Shown piece after piece: positions 41,096 through 49,085 of a DNA stretch of 64,000 nt; within the stretch, counting starts at the first letter, position 1, and each line of letters opens with the position of its first letter. A model generated the notes under the pieces. The model was not told the origin of the DNA. It searched no databases and saw nothing but the letters and a program-made list of their open reading frames with translations. The stretch spans positions 1-64,000 of the forward strand of contig JAFTXW010000012.1 of NCBI GenBank assembly GCA_017461445.1. Reading direction: 5' to 3'. Position numbers and translations under genes: made by a program. This stretch comes from Oscillospiraceae bacterium (GTDB taxonomy: Bacteria > Bacillota > Clostridia > Oscillospirales > Oscillospiraceae).

Positions 41096-41710
41096 ATGAA
41101 ATACATTCTCCCGATCCTGCTTGGCTATCTTCTTGGCTGCTCCCACATGGCCTTTTACATTGGCAAACTGAAAAAGCTGGACATCCGCAGCGCGGGCAGC
41201 GGCAATCTGGGGGCCTCCAATGCCACGGTGCTCTTTGGCTGGGGCTCCGGCGTTCTGGTGGCCCTGCATGATATCGGCAAAGGGTACCTGGCGGTGCTGC
41301 TGGCAAAATGGCTGTTCCCGGAGCTTTCCTACGCCGGGGCAGCGGCAGGGGTGGCGTGCGTGCTGGGGCATATTTTCCCCTTTTACTTAAAATTCAAGGG
41401 CGGCAAGGGCCTGGCCTCCTATTTCGGCATGACCCTGGCACTGAACTGGCGTCTGGCATTGCTTTTGGGCACCATCATCGTGCTGGCGACCCTCATTACG
41501 GACTTCATCGCCATCGGCACACTGGGCACCATCCTGGTGGCCCCGGTCTATGTGGGAATCACCACCCATGACCTGCTTCTGGCGGCCATTCTCTGCATAG
41601 CCACGGCGGTGATGCTCTGCAAGCACTGGGAGAATATCGTCCGCATTGTCAAAAAAGAAGAGATCGGCCTCCGCGCCACCGCCCGCGGCGATAACCGTGT
41701 GGATAAATAG
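41096..41710 (+). CDS. plsY: PlsY-like glycerol-3-phosphate acyltransferase
   Basis: An integral membrane enzyme that acylates glycerol-3-phosphate from acyl phosphate. The 204 residues contain five or six membrane segments and the three PlsY motifs in slightly unusual forms: GSGNLGASNA (usual GATN) near residue 37, HDIGKGYLAV (usual DxxKG), and GHIFPFYLKFKGGKGLAS near 88. The variation suggests a divergent or second PlsY paralog; the catalytic Ser/Gly/Asn and GGKG residues are kept. It is flanked on both sides by divergent or convergent GH2 genes. Confidence 0.88.
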   Translation: MKYILPILLGYLLGCSHMAFYIGKLKKLDIRSAGSGNLGASNATVLFGWGSGVLVALHDIGKGYLAVLLAKWLFPELSYAGAAAGVACVLGHIFPFYLKFKGGKGLASYFGMTLALNWRLALLLGTIIVLATLITDFIAIGTLGTILVAPVYVGITTHDLLLAAILCIATAVMLCKHWENIVRIVKKEEIGLRATARGDNRVDK

Positions 41711-41750
41711 ACGGGTAAATTACCATCTATCGCACCAACCAAATAAAAAA

Positions 41751-41778
41751 CCTCCCGGGGGACGTATCCCTCGGGAGG
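41751..41778. terminator. Terminator between plsY and GH2 copy 2
   Basis: CCTCCCG and CGGGAGG with inner GGGA/TCCC pairing; A-run on one side and TTTGTT on the other. It serves the convergent genes. Confidence 0.8.
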
Positions 41779-41796
41779 CCGTTTGTTATGGGGGAA

Positions 41797-44013
41797 TTAC
41801 TTCTTGACGCGGCTCAGCAGGCGATTCAGCTGGGCCAGGTCCTTATCGGTGATCGAAGCACCCATGCTGGAGAACTGGGTGAGCTTATAGAAGCCCATCA
41901 TATCCCGCAGGGTGGTCAGCATGGAAGCAACGGTCAGGTTGCCCTGCTTCATCATAAAGCCCTTAACGATCTTCAGGCACTCTTCGTTGGCTAGCAGCAC
42001 ACCGACGGGGTCTTCCACGGAATAGTAGCCGTCAACGACCACGATCTCGTCGCTGTCCTCGTTGTCGGAGACCTCGTCGAACCAGTTGCCAACGGCCATG
42101 GCTTCGGCGATATCGGGCAGGGTGTAGTCGGGGTTGTGCTCGGCAACACCGTTCAGGGTGATGGTGTCCTCGCAGCCGCACCCTTTGGCGGTGACGGTGT
42201 TTTCGCCGTCCTTCAGAGCCACATTCTCAAAGACCACAGCATGATCCACAGCAGCCTTGGTCTCAACCGCAGCACCGTTCACGACCAGAGTAACATTCTC
42301 GCAGTTGGTGTAGACGGTAATGTTCCGCTCCTCGGGAGCCCGGTCCACCCAGCGGCGGCCTGCCACATAGACCATGGGCTCGGAAGTCCAGTAGGCCTTG
42401 TAGATAAAATAGGCATCCTTTTTCAGCTTTCGGTCGTAGGTCACCAGGCCCTTGTCATTCCGGCCCTGGATGCCGCCCTCATTCCGGGCATCGGCTGCGA
42501 AGTCGAACATGTTCCACACATGGGTGCTCCACAGGTAGGGACGCTTCGCGAAGGTCTTCAGCATCTCGTGGTGGTAGTAGTTGGCGTATTCCTCGGTGTA
42601 GTCGTGGTTCATAGGCTTGGCGGAGTGCCACTTGACGATATTTTCCACGCCGTACTCAGAAACGCCCAGAGGAATGTCGGGGTTCAGCTTGTGGTAAGCG
42701 TCGAACCAGGGGCCGTTCTGGTGAACGTCGCCGCCGTACCAGCCGAAGTAGTGGTTGTAGGAGACCACGTCGGTGATGTAGTTGTGCTCGGAATCCATGG
42801 GGGTGCCGGAAACCTGGGCCAGGGTGGTCAGACGGCTGGGGTCCATGGACTTTGCCAGCTTGGCCAGATCCCGCAGGTTTTTGCGCAGAGGTTCATTGTC
42901 GGCACCAATCAGGATCTCATTGGAGATGCCCCAGAAGAAGATGGAGGGGTGGTTGTAGTTCTGGGCAACCAGCTCGGTCATCTGGGAGATGGTGTTCTCG
43001 TAGGCCTCCTGAGAGGGGATGAACTTGGAAATGAAGGGGATCTCGGCCCACAGGGCGAAGCCGGTGTGGTCGCACAGGTCATAGAAATACTGGTCGTGCT
43101 GGTAGTGGGCCAGACGGATGGTGTTGGCACCCACTTCCTTGATGAGGGCGATATCCTCCTCGTGGTCGGCCTTACTGATGGCCCAGCCCTTGTCCAGACG
43201 GTCCTGGTGGCGGGAAACGCCGTGCAGCGGAGTATTCTTGCCGTTCAGGTAGAAGCCGGTCTCAGCGTCCACACGGAAGGAGCGGTAGCCATAAGTAACG
43301 GTAACAGCATCCAAAACCTCGCCGTCCTTGACGATGGAGGCGGTGGCAGTGTAGCAGTAGGGATCAGCCATGCCCTGCCACAGGTGGGGCTCCTTGAGGT
43401 CGATGATGGCGTGGGCGTGCTCTTCGGCATCTACGCCGGTGGAACCAACCACATTGCCCTCAGCGTCCTTCAGCTCCACGGTGATGGTGCAGCCTGCTGC
43501 GTTGACAGGGAACAGGTCAACGCGGGTCTTGCCAGAGCAGTGGGGCGTGACGAACACAGCGGCGGTGCCGTGCTTCAGCAGGTCGAAGTGGGTCTCGTTG
43601 ACCTCGATAAAGTTTACATCCCGGTACAGGCCGCCGTAGAAGGTGAAGTCAGCGGTCTGGGGATAGATGTCGCTCTTGGCATTGGTGCAGACCACGGTCA
43701 GCACGTTGCCCTCGCTCTTCATAGCAGGGGTCAGGTCGTAGCGGAAGGTGGAGAAGCCGCCCTTGTGGGTGCCCAGCTCCCGGCCGTTGCAGTAAACGGT
43801 GGCCACATGGTTGGCACCCTGGAATTCGATGTACTGCTTCTTTCCCTTGGTGGGGTCAGGCAGATCGATCTCGTAGGTGCCGATGCCACGCCAGTAGTCG
43901 TTGCCGCCGTCCTGGCCGTCCAGGGCGTTCCAGGTATGGGGCAGTGCCACATTTGCCAGAGCCTCCCCCTGCTTGGCAAAGCGTGCCTGGGTCATCAGTT
44001 TTACATTGCGCAT
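41797..44013 (-). CDS. GH2 beta-galactosidase-like glycoside hydrolase, copy 2
   Basis: A 738-residue paralog of the enzyme at 38539, sharing the start (M-R-x-V-x-LMTQARFAKQGEAL), barrel motifs, WGISNEIL acid/base (near residue 364) and VSEYGVEN nucleophile (near 451). It lacks a short loop near residue 245 and differs most in the C-terminal ~100 residues, which again form a helical Met-containing tail ending in RLLSRVKK. Both copies have basic C-termini (IKK and VKK). No secretion signal, so substrate must be imported. Confidence 0.92.
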   Translation of the reverse strand: MRNVKLMTQARFAKQGEALANVALPHTWNALDGQDGGNDYWRGIGTYEIDLPDPTKGKKQYIEFQGANHVATVYCNGRELGTHKGGFSTFRYDLTPAMKSEGNVLTVVCTNAKSDIYPQTADFTFYGGLYRDVNFIEVNETHFDLLKHGTAAVFVTPHCSGKTRVDLFPVNAAGCTITVELKDAEGNVVGSTGVDAEEHAHAIIDLKEPHLWQGMADPYCYTATASIVKDGEVLDAVTVTYGYRSFRVDAETGFYLNGKNTPLHGVSRHQDRLDKGWAISKADHEEDIALIKEVGANTIRLAHYQHDQYFYDLCDHTGFALWAEIPFISKFIPSQEAYENTISQMTELVAQNYNHPSIFFWGISNEILIGADNEPLRKNLRDLAKLAKSMDPSRLTTLAQVSGTPMDSEHNYITDVVSYNHYFGWYGGDVHQNGPWFDAYHKLNPDIPLGVSEYGVENIVKWHSAKPMNHDYTEEYANYYHHEMLKTFAKRPYLWSTHVWNMFDFAADARNEGGIQGRNDKGLVTYDRKLKKDAYFIYKAYWTSEPMVYVAGRRWVDRAPEERNITVYTNCENVTLVVNGAAVETKAAVDHAVVFENVALKDGENTVTAKGCGCEDTITLNGVAEHNPDYTLPDIAEAMAVGNWFDEVSDNEDSDEIVVVDGYYSVEDPVGVLLANEECLKIVKGFMMKQGNLTVASMLTTLRDMMGFYKLTQFSSMGASITDKDLAQLNRLLSRVKK

Positions 44014-44069
44014 AGTAAACTTTCTCCTTTCAATTTCAGAACAATTCCTTGTAAAAAATGCCTAAAATA

Positions 44070-44098
44070 ATTCTAACACGATTTTGCTGTTTGGTCAA
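44070..44098 (-). promoter_or_regulatory. Promoter of GH2 copy 2
   Basis: Minus strand: TTGACC (44093-44098), 17 bases, TAGAAT (44070-44075). ATCTTGACCAAA and the TTTTAGGCA segment downstream match the copy-1 promoter. Confidence 0.7.
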
Positions 44099-44113
44099 GA
44101 TGACAATGCGCAT

Positions 44114-44611
44114 TTATCGTTTTATTTTAAACCGCCAGAGCCTGTCCTGATCCTCCCGGCTGGCATAGCCGATGCCCACCCGCTTATCCGTCTCGACCTC
44201 ACAACGGAAGCCGTCGTCTTCGATCCACAGCTCGCCGGAGGTTACCGCGCTGTCCCGGTTCAGCTGCCCGGTGATGCCCAGTTTTTTGGTCAGCTTTCCG
44301 GGGCCCTCTGCGTCCACGCAGGCCCGGATCAGCACGCCCTGGGGATCGTCCACATCCCCGGTGATGACGTTCATCAGCCAGTGAACGCCGTAGCACAGGT
44401 AAATATAGATGGTGCCCGCGTCGGCGTACAGTACTTCTGTCCGCTTGGTGCGGCCCTTGCTGGCATGGCAGGCGGTGTCGCTTACGCCGCAGTAGGCCTC
44501 CGTTTCCGAAATGCGCAGCCGCTGCCCCTTGTGTACCAGAACCTTTCCCACCAGCTCCGGTGCTACCTCCAGGGCGTGGCGGTGGTAAAAATCATATCCC
44601 AGCTTATTCAT
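44114..44611 (-). CDS. mpg: DNA-3-methyladenine glycosylase (AAG/MPG family)
   Basis: Excises alkylated purines from DNA. The 165-residue protein (start ATG 44611, AAGGAGGGA six bases upstream; the frame extends to 44713 without homology) has ISETEAYCGVSDTACHASKGRT near residue 34, YLCYGVHWLMNVIT near 75 (intercalating Tyr region) and GVLIRACVDAEGPGKLTKKLGI near 95. It is shorter than human AAG, near the ~190-residue bacterial size. Confidence 0.93.
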   Translation of the reverse strand: MNKLGYDFYHRHALEVAPELVGKVLVHKGQRLRISETEAYCGVSDTACHASKGRTKRTEVLYADAGTIYIYLCYGVHWLMNVITGDVDDPQGVLIRACVDAEGPGKLTKKLGITGQLNRDSAVTSGELWIEDDGFRCEVETDKRVGIGYASREDQDRLWRFKIKR

Positions 44612-44795
44612 GGTGATCCCTCCTTTTATATTAGGAAGTATACCATATCCCATGGCGGTTGGAAAGAGAAATTGCTGGAAATAAAGCCTTCCTACTCGGG
44701 CCACAGTGGGCAAAGTCCATGTGGTTGCATGGCATATTTACCAAATTGCCCACGAATCAGGAAAAAATCAAGCACTTTTTCAGCAGTATTTCATA

Positions 44796-44824
44796 TTGTA
44801 ATCTCGGGACAGAAATGGTAGTAT
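44796..44824 (+). promoter_or_regulatory. Candidate promoter of the phosphoglycerate mutase gene
   Basis: TTGTAA (44796-44801), 17 bases, TAGTAT (44819-44824), 70 bases before the ATG at 44894. The region 44612-44795 shows nothing else. Confidence 0.5.
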
Positions 44825-44893
44825 ATTTGTTACCACGCACAACTGTCCGCTTTGGAAAGACAAATGTGCGTTTTGTTAAAAGGAGAACGGCTT

Positions 44894-46093
44894 ATGAAAT
44901 ATATTGTGGTTCTGGGTGACGGCATGTCTGACGAGCCTATTGAGGCTCTGGGCGGCAAGACCCCCCTGGAATACGCGGTGACCCCCACCATGGATGAACT
45001 GGCGGGCAAGGGCGAGATGGGTATGGTGCAGAATGTCCCTGCCGGCATGTCCCCCGGCAGCGAGATCGCAAACCTGTCCGTTATGGGCTACGATCCCAAG
45101 ACGGATTTCACCGGACGATCTCCCCTGGAAGCTCTCAGCGTGGGTGTGGAAATGGAGCCGGACGACGTGATCTTCCGCTGCAATGTGGTGACCCTGACTG
45201 AGGAGGAGCCCTACGCGGAAAAGACCATCCTGGACCACAGTGCCGATGAAATTTCCACAGCCGATGCCGATATCCTGATGGATGCCATCCGGGCGGCTTT
45301 CAATAATGAAGAATTCCAGTTCTATACCGGCACCAGCTACCGCCATATCATGGTCTGGAAGCATGGCCGTGTTTCCCCGCTTGAGCCGCCCCATGACCAC
45401 CTGACCCAGGTGATCGGCCCCTGGCTTCCCAAGGAAGATGTCCTGCGGGCGTTTATGGAAAAGAGCTTCGATATTCTCAATAACCATCCCCTGAACCTGG
45501 AGCGTGCTGCCCAGGGCAAGCGGAAAGCCAATTCCCTGTGGTACTGGGGTGCGGGCACCAAGCCCAGCCTGCGGAGCTTTGAAGAAAAGACCGGGCTGAA
45601 GGGTGCTATGATCTCTGCTGTTGACCTCTTGAAGGGTATCGCCGTGGGCGCGGGCATGAAGGTCTGCCAGGTGGAGGGGGCCACCGGCTCCATCGACACC
45701 AACTGGGAGGGCAAGGCCCAGGCGGCCATCGATTCCCTCTTGAAGGACGGCTGCGATTTCGCCTACATCCATGTGGAAGCCCCCGACGAAATGGCTCACC
45801 AGGGGCACACCATGCAGAAGGTCAAGTCCATCGAGTATTTGGACAGCCGGATCATTGCCCCTGTAAAGCAGGCCATGGAGGATGCGGGGGAGGATTACCG
45901 GATGCTGATCCTGCCGGATCACCCCAACCTGCTGCGGCTGCGCACCCATGTGGGCGACCCGGTGCCCTATGTGCTGTATGACAGCACCAAAGAGCGGAAG
46001 TCCCTGGCCCGCTACAGCGAGCGGGAAGCTATGGCTACCGGAAACTTTGAGCCTATGGGACACACCCTTATGGAGCGTCTTTTGCAGAAATAA
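44894..46093 (+). CDS. apgM: Cofactor-independent phosphoglycerate mutase, archaeal ApgM type
   Basis: Interconverts 3- and 2-phosphoglycerate. A 399-residue alkaline-phosphatase-superfamily enzyme: metal site VVLGDGMSDEP at residues 5-15, PAGMSPGSEIANLSVMGYDP with the presumed catalytic Ser near residue 56, EAPDEMAHQGH near 300 and LPDHPNLLRLRTH near 340 as metal ligands. ATG 44894 (AAAAGGAGA eight bases before) is chosen over 44852. It sits just before serC and serA, so its 3-phosphoglycerate may feed serine synthesis; ApgM relatives of this subgroup are often found beside amino-acid genes. Confidence 0.9.
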   Translation: MKYIVVLGDGMSDEPIEALGGKTPLEYAVTPTMDELAGKGEMGMVQNVPAGMSPGSEIANLSVMGYDPKTDFTGRSPLEALSVGVEMEPDDVIFRCNVVTLTEEEPYAEKTILDHSADEISTADADILMDAIRAAFNNEEFQFYTGTSYRHIMVWKHGRVSPLEPPHDHLTQVIGPWLPKEDVLRAFMEKSFDILNNHPLNLERAAQGKRKANSLWYWGAGTKPSLRSFEEKTGLKGAMISAVDLLKGIAVGAGMKVCQVEGATGSIDTNWEGKAQAAIDSLLKDGCDFAYIHVEAPDEMAHQGHTMQKVKSIEYLDSRIIAPVKQAMEDAGEDYRMLILPDHPNLLRLRTHVGDPVPYVLYDSTKERKSLARYSEREAMATGNFEPMGHTLMERLLQK

Positions 46094-46103
46094 GCTGCAT
46101 ACA

Positions 46104-46180
46104 AGTTAGGAATTAGGAATGAGGAATTAGGAATTGTCTGCATGAAAATTCCTAACTCCTAATCCCTAACTCCTCATTCA
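46104..46180. repeat. TTAGGAATT-type inverted repeat between apgM and serC
   Basis: Left arm GTTAGGAATTAGGAATGAGG and following bases (46104-46136), right arm its approximate complement (46146-46180). Same family as 28051, 51646 and 62772. Confidence 0.85.
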
Positions 46181-46202
46181 TTTTTATTTGGAGGATAGAA
46201 AT

Positions 46203-47285
46203 ATGTCCAGAGTATATAATTTCTCCGCAGGTCCCGCGGTCCTGCCGGAGTGTGTGTTGCAGGAAGCGGCCGCCGAAATGATGGATTACCGGGGCACCGG
46301 TATGTCCGTTATGGAAATGAGCCACCGCTCCAAGGCTTACCAGCAAATTATCGACGAGGCGGAAGCAGACCTGCGGAGCCTTATGGGAATTCCCGAAAAC
46401 TATAAAGTTCTGTTCATGCAGGGCGGTGCCAGCCAGCAGTTTGCTGCCGTGCCTATGAACCTGATGAAGAACAAGGTGGCCGACTATATCATCACCGGCC
46501 AGTGGGCTAAGAAGGCCTGGCAGGAGGCGAAAATGTACGGTACCGCCAACGCCGTGGCATCCTCCGCAGACAAGACCTTCTCCTACATCCCTGACTGCTC
46601 CGACCTGCCCATCAGCGAAAACGCGGATTACGTCTACATCTGCGAGAACAACACCATCTATGGCACCAAATTCTGGGAGCTGCCCAACACCAAGGGCAAG
46701 GATCTGGTCTCCGACGTTTCCTCCTGCTTCCTGTCCGAGCCTGTGGATGTGACCAAGTACGGTATGCTCTACGGCGGTGTGCAGAAGAACATCGGCCCCG
46801 CCGGTGTGGTTATTGCCGTCATTCGTGACGATTTGATCACCGAGGATGTGCTCCCCGGCACGCCCACCATGCTCCGGTATAAAACCCACGCCGACAACGG
46901 CTCCATGTACAATACTCCTCCTGCCTACGGCATCTACATCTGCGGCAAGGTGTTTAAGTGGCTGCAGAATATGGGCGGCCTGGAAGCCATGAAGGAGCAT
47001 AATGTGAAGAAGGCAAAGGTGATGTATGATTTCCTGGATGCAAGCCAGCTGTTCCAGGGCACCGTCGTGGCAAAGGACCGCTCTCTGATGAACGTGCCCT
47101 TCGTTACCGGAGACGCCGACATGGATGCCAAGTTTGTCAAGGCGGCCACTGACGCGGGCTTTGTGAACCTGAAGGGCCACCGCAGCGTCGGCGGTATGCG
47201 GGCAAGCATCTACAACGCCATGCCCATCGAGGGTGTGGAAAAGCTGGTTGCCTTCATGGACAAATTCGAGAAGGAAAACCGCTGA
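46203..47285 (+). CDS. serC: Phosphoserine aminotransferase
   Basis: A PLP enzyme making phosphoserine. The 360-residue protein starts MSRVYNFSAGPAVLP (ATG 46203, GGAGG nine bases upstream). Motifs: MQGGASQQF phosphate-site near residue 75, PLP-Lys in YGGVQKNIGPAG near 195, and RASIYNAMP near 340. It precedes serA by 27 bases. Confidence 0.97.
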   Translation: MSRVYNFSAGPAVLPECVLQEAAAEMMDYRGTGMSVMEMSHRSKAYQQIIDEAEADLRSLMGIPENYKVLFMQGGASQQFAAVPMNLMKNKVADYIITGQWAKKAWQEAKMYGTANAVASSADKTFSYIPDCSDLPISENADYVYICENNTIYGTKFWELPNTKGKDLVSDVSSCFLSEPVDVTKYGMLYGGVQKNIGPAGVVIAVIRDDLITEDVLPGTPTMLRYKTHADNGSMYNTPPAYGIYICGKVFKWLQNMGGLEAMKEHNVKKAKVMYDFLDASQLFQGTVVAKDRSLMNVPFVTGDADMDAKFVKAATDAGFVNLKGHRSVGGMRASIYNAMPIEGVEKLVAFMDKFEKENR

Positions 47286-47312
47286 ACGGAAAATTGGAAA
47301 AGAGGAACTCCC

Positions 47313-48476
47313 ATGTATAACATTCATTACTTAAATAAAATCTCCCCCAAGGGCACCGCTGTGCTGACGGAGGATTACAAGCACGTTGACGAAGTAAACG
47401 AGGCGGATGCCATTCTGGTCCGCTCTGCCGGTATGCATGACATGACCATGCCTGAAAACCTGCTGGCTATCGCCCGGGCAGGTGCGGGTGTCAACAACAT
47501 CCCCCTGACCAGCTGCGCCGAAAAGGGCATCGTGGTGTTCAATACCCCCGGTGCCAATGCCCGCAGCGTCATGGAGCTGGCCCTGTGCGGTATGCTGCTG
47601 GCAAGCCGGGACATCGTGGGCGGCATCAACTGGGTGCAGTCCATCAAGGGCAGCTCTGAGATCAGCCGCCTGGTGGAGAAGGGCAAGTCCCAGTTCGCGG
47701 GCCATGAAATTTACGGCAAGAAGCTGGGCATCATCGGCCTGGGTGCCATCGGCGGCCCTCTGGCCAACCGGGCAAGAAAGCTGGGCATGGATGTCTACGG
47801 CTGCGACCCCCACATCTCCGTGGAGGCCGCCTGGCACCTGGACCGCCATGTGCAGCGGGTCAAGACCCGGGAAGAAATTTATGCCAACTGTGATGTGATC
47901 ACCCTCCATGTGCCCCTGCTGAAGGACACCGAGAAGATGATCAACGCCGAATCCATCGCCAAGATGAAGGATGGCGTGATCATCCTGAACTTCGCCCGTG
48001 ACCTGCTGGTGGATGACGACGCCATGGCGGAGGCTTTGGCCAGCGGCAAGGTGGCGAAGTACGTTACCGACTTCCCCAACGAGAAGACCGCCAATATGCC
48101 GAACTGTATTGCCATTCCCCATCTGGGCGCGTCTACCGAAGAGTCCGAGGATAACTGCGCCAGAATGGCTGTTCAGGAGGTCATGGATTACCTGGAAAAC
48201 GGCAATATCAACAACTCCGTCAACTATCCTAACTGTGATATGGGTGTCTGCCAGGCGGAGGGTCGTATCACCATCCTCCACCGGAATATCCCCAACTCCC
48301 TGGGCCGGTTCACCTCCGCCATGGCTGCGGACAACGTGAACATCGACGGCCTGGTGAACAAGAGCCGGGGCGAATTCGCCTACACCATGCTGGATCTGGA
48401 CTGCCACCCCGCTCCTGAGGTGGTGGAACACCTGAAGCAGGTAGACGGCGTTATCCGTGTGCGTGTTATCAAATAA
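47313..48476 (+). CDS. serA: D-3-phosphoglycerate dehydrogenase
   Basis: First step of serine synthesis. The 387-residue protein has the 2-hydroxyacid dehydrogenase fold: NAD motif IGLGAIGGPLANRARKLG near residue 142, catalytic Arg in NFARDLLVDD near 225 and His in IPHLGASTEESE near 270. A C-terminal ACT domain (from ~320, RITILHRNIPNSLGRF) may sense an amino acid, probably serine. Co-transcribed with serC. Confidence 0.97.
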   Translation: MYNIHYLNKISPKGTAVLTEDYKHVDEVNEADAILVRSAGMHDMTMPENLLAIARAGAGVNNIPLTSCAEKGIVVFNTPGANARSVMELALCGMLLASRDIVGGINWVQSIKGSSEISRLVEKGKSQFAGHEIYGKKLGIIGLGAIGGPLANRARKLGMDVYGCDPHISVEAAWHLDRHVQRVKTREEIYANCDVITLHVPLLKDTEKMINAESIAKMKDGVIILNFARDLLVDDDAMAEALASGKVAKYVTDFPNEKTANMPNCIAIPHLGASTEESEDNCARMAVQEVMDYLENGNINNSVNYPNCDMGVCQAEGRITILHRNIPNSLGRFTSAMAADNVNIDGLVNKSRGEFAYTMLDLDCHPAPEVVEHLKQVDGVIRVRVIK

Positions 48477-48480
48477 TTCC

Positions 48481-48512
48481 GAGAACCAGTCCTGTGGGGC
48501 TGGTTCTTTTTT
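48481..48512 (+). terminator. Terminator after serA
   Basis: GAACCAG and CTGGTTC with a GC-rich 10-base loop, followed by six T's, four bases beyond the stop. Confidence 0.88.
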
Positions 48513-48532
48513 GCAAAATATGTTATTTTGTA

Positions 48533-48560
48533 TGTAACGAAATTGGATTTTCAGCGACTA
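48533..48560 (+). promoter_or_regulatory. Candidate ECF-sigma autoregulated promoter
   Basis: TGTAAC (48533-48538), 16 bases, CGACTA (48555-48560), 25 bases before the sigma gene. The AAC and CG-TA elements fit ECF promoters of Firmicutes (TGAAAC-N16-CGTA/CGTC style) and no sigma-A boxes are near. Confidence 0.6.
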
Positions 48561-48584
48561 ATAGGGCATAGGAGGTGAAAAGCC

Positions 48585-49085
48585 ATGGATGGCGTTGGGG
48601 AGCTTTATGAACTGTATCACCGGGATGTGTACCGGTATCTGCTGGGGCTGACACGGGACGCTGGTCTTGCGGAGGAGCTGCTCAGCGAGACCTTCTGCGC
48701 CGCCGTCACGGCCCTGCCCCGGTTCCGGGGGGAGGCAGACGGAAAGACCTGGCTTTTCACCATTGCCCGGCATAAGTGGCTGGACTGGCTGCGCAGAAAG
48801 CAGCCGGAGGATGTGAGCCTGACGGAGCTGTACATAGCGGATACGGCCCCCGGCCCGGAGCTGCGGCTGCTGCGCAAGGAAGCGGCAGGCCGTGCCTTGG
48901 AGCTGCTGGGCCGGGAGGAAGCGAGGACGCAGAAAATCGTCAAAATGCGCATCGAGGGCCATTCCTTTTACGAGATCGGCAGGGCCCTGAACATCCGGGA
49001 GGGCTCGGCACGGGTCATCGACTTCCGGGCAAGGAGCAAAATTCGGAGCATTCTGGAACAGGAGGGATACCATGACATCCTATAA
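48585..49085 (+). CDS. RNA polymerase ECF-type sigma factor
   Basis: A 166-residue sigma-70 family protein with region 2 (ELYHRDVYRYLLGLTRDAGLAEELLSETFCAAV, TWLFTIARHKWLDWLRRK) at residues 8-75 and region 4 (EARTQKIVKMRIEGHSFYEIGRALNIREGSARV) near 112-150. Region 1 and 3 are absent, as in ECF factors. The next gene overlaps by 14 bases and encodes a membrane anti-sigma-type protein. Confidence 0.93.
   Translation: MDGVGELYELYHRDVYRYLLGLTRDAGLAEELLSETFCAAVTALPRFRGEADGKTWLFTIARHKWLDWLRRKQPEDVSLTELYIADTAPGPELRLLRKEAAGRALELLGREEARTQKIVKMRIEGHSFYEIGRALNIREGSARVIDFRARSKIRSILEQEGYHDIL

Noticed and set aside
38746..44070. Long plus-strand frames of 686 and 644 codons opposite the GH2 genes
   Set aside because: Val/Gly/His-rich shadows of the GH2 genes with no start signals or recognised motifs.
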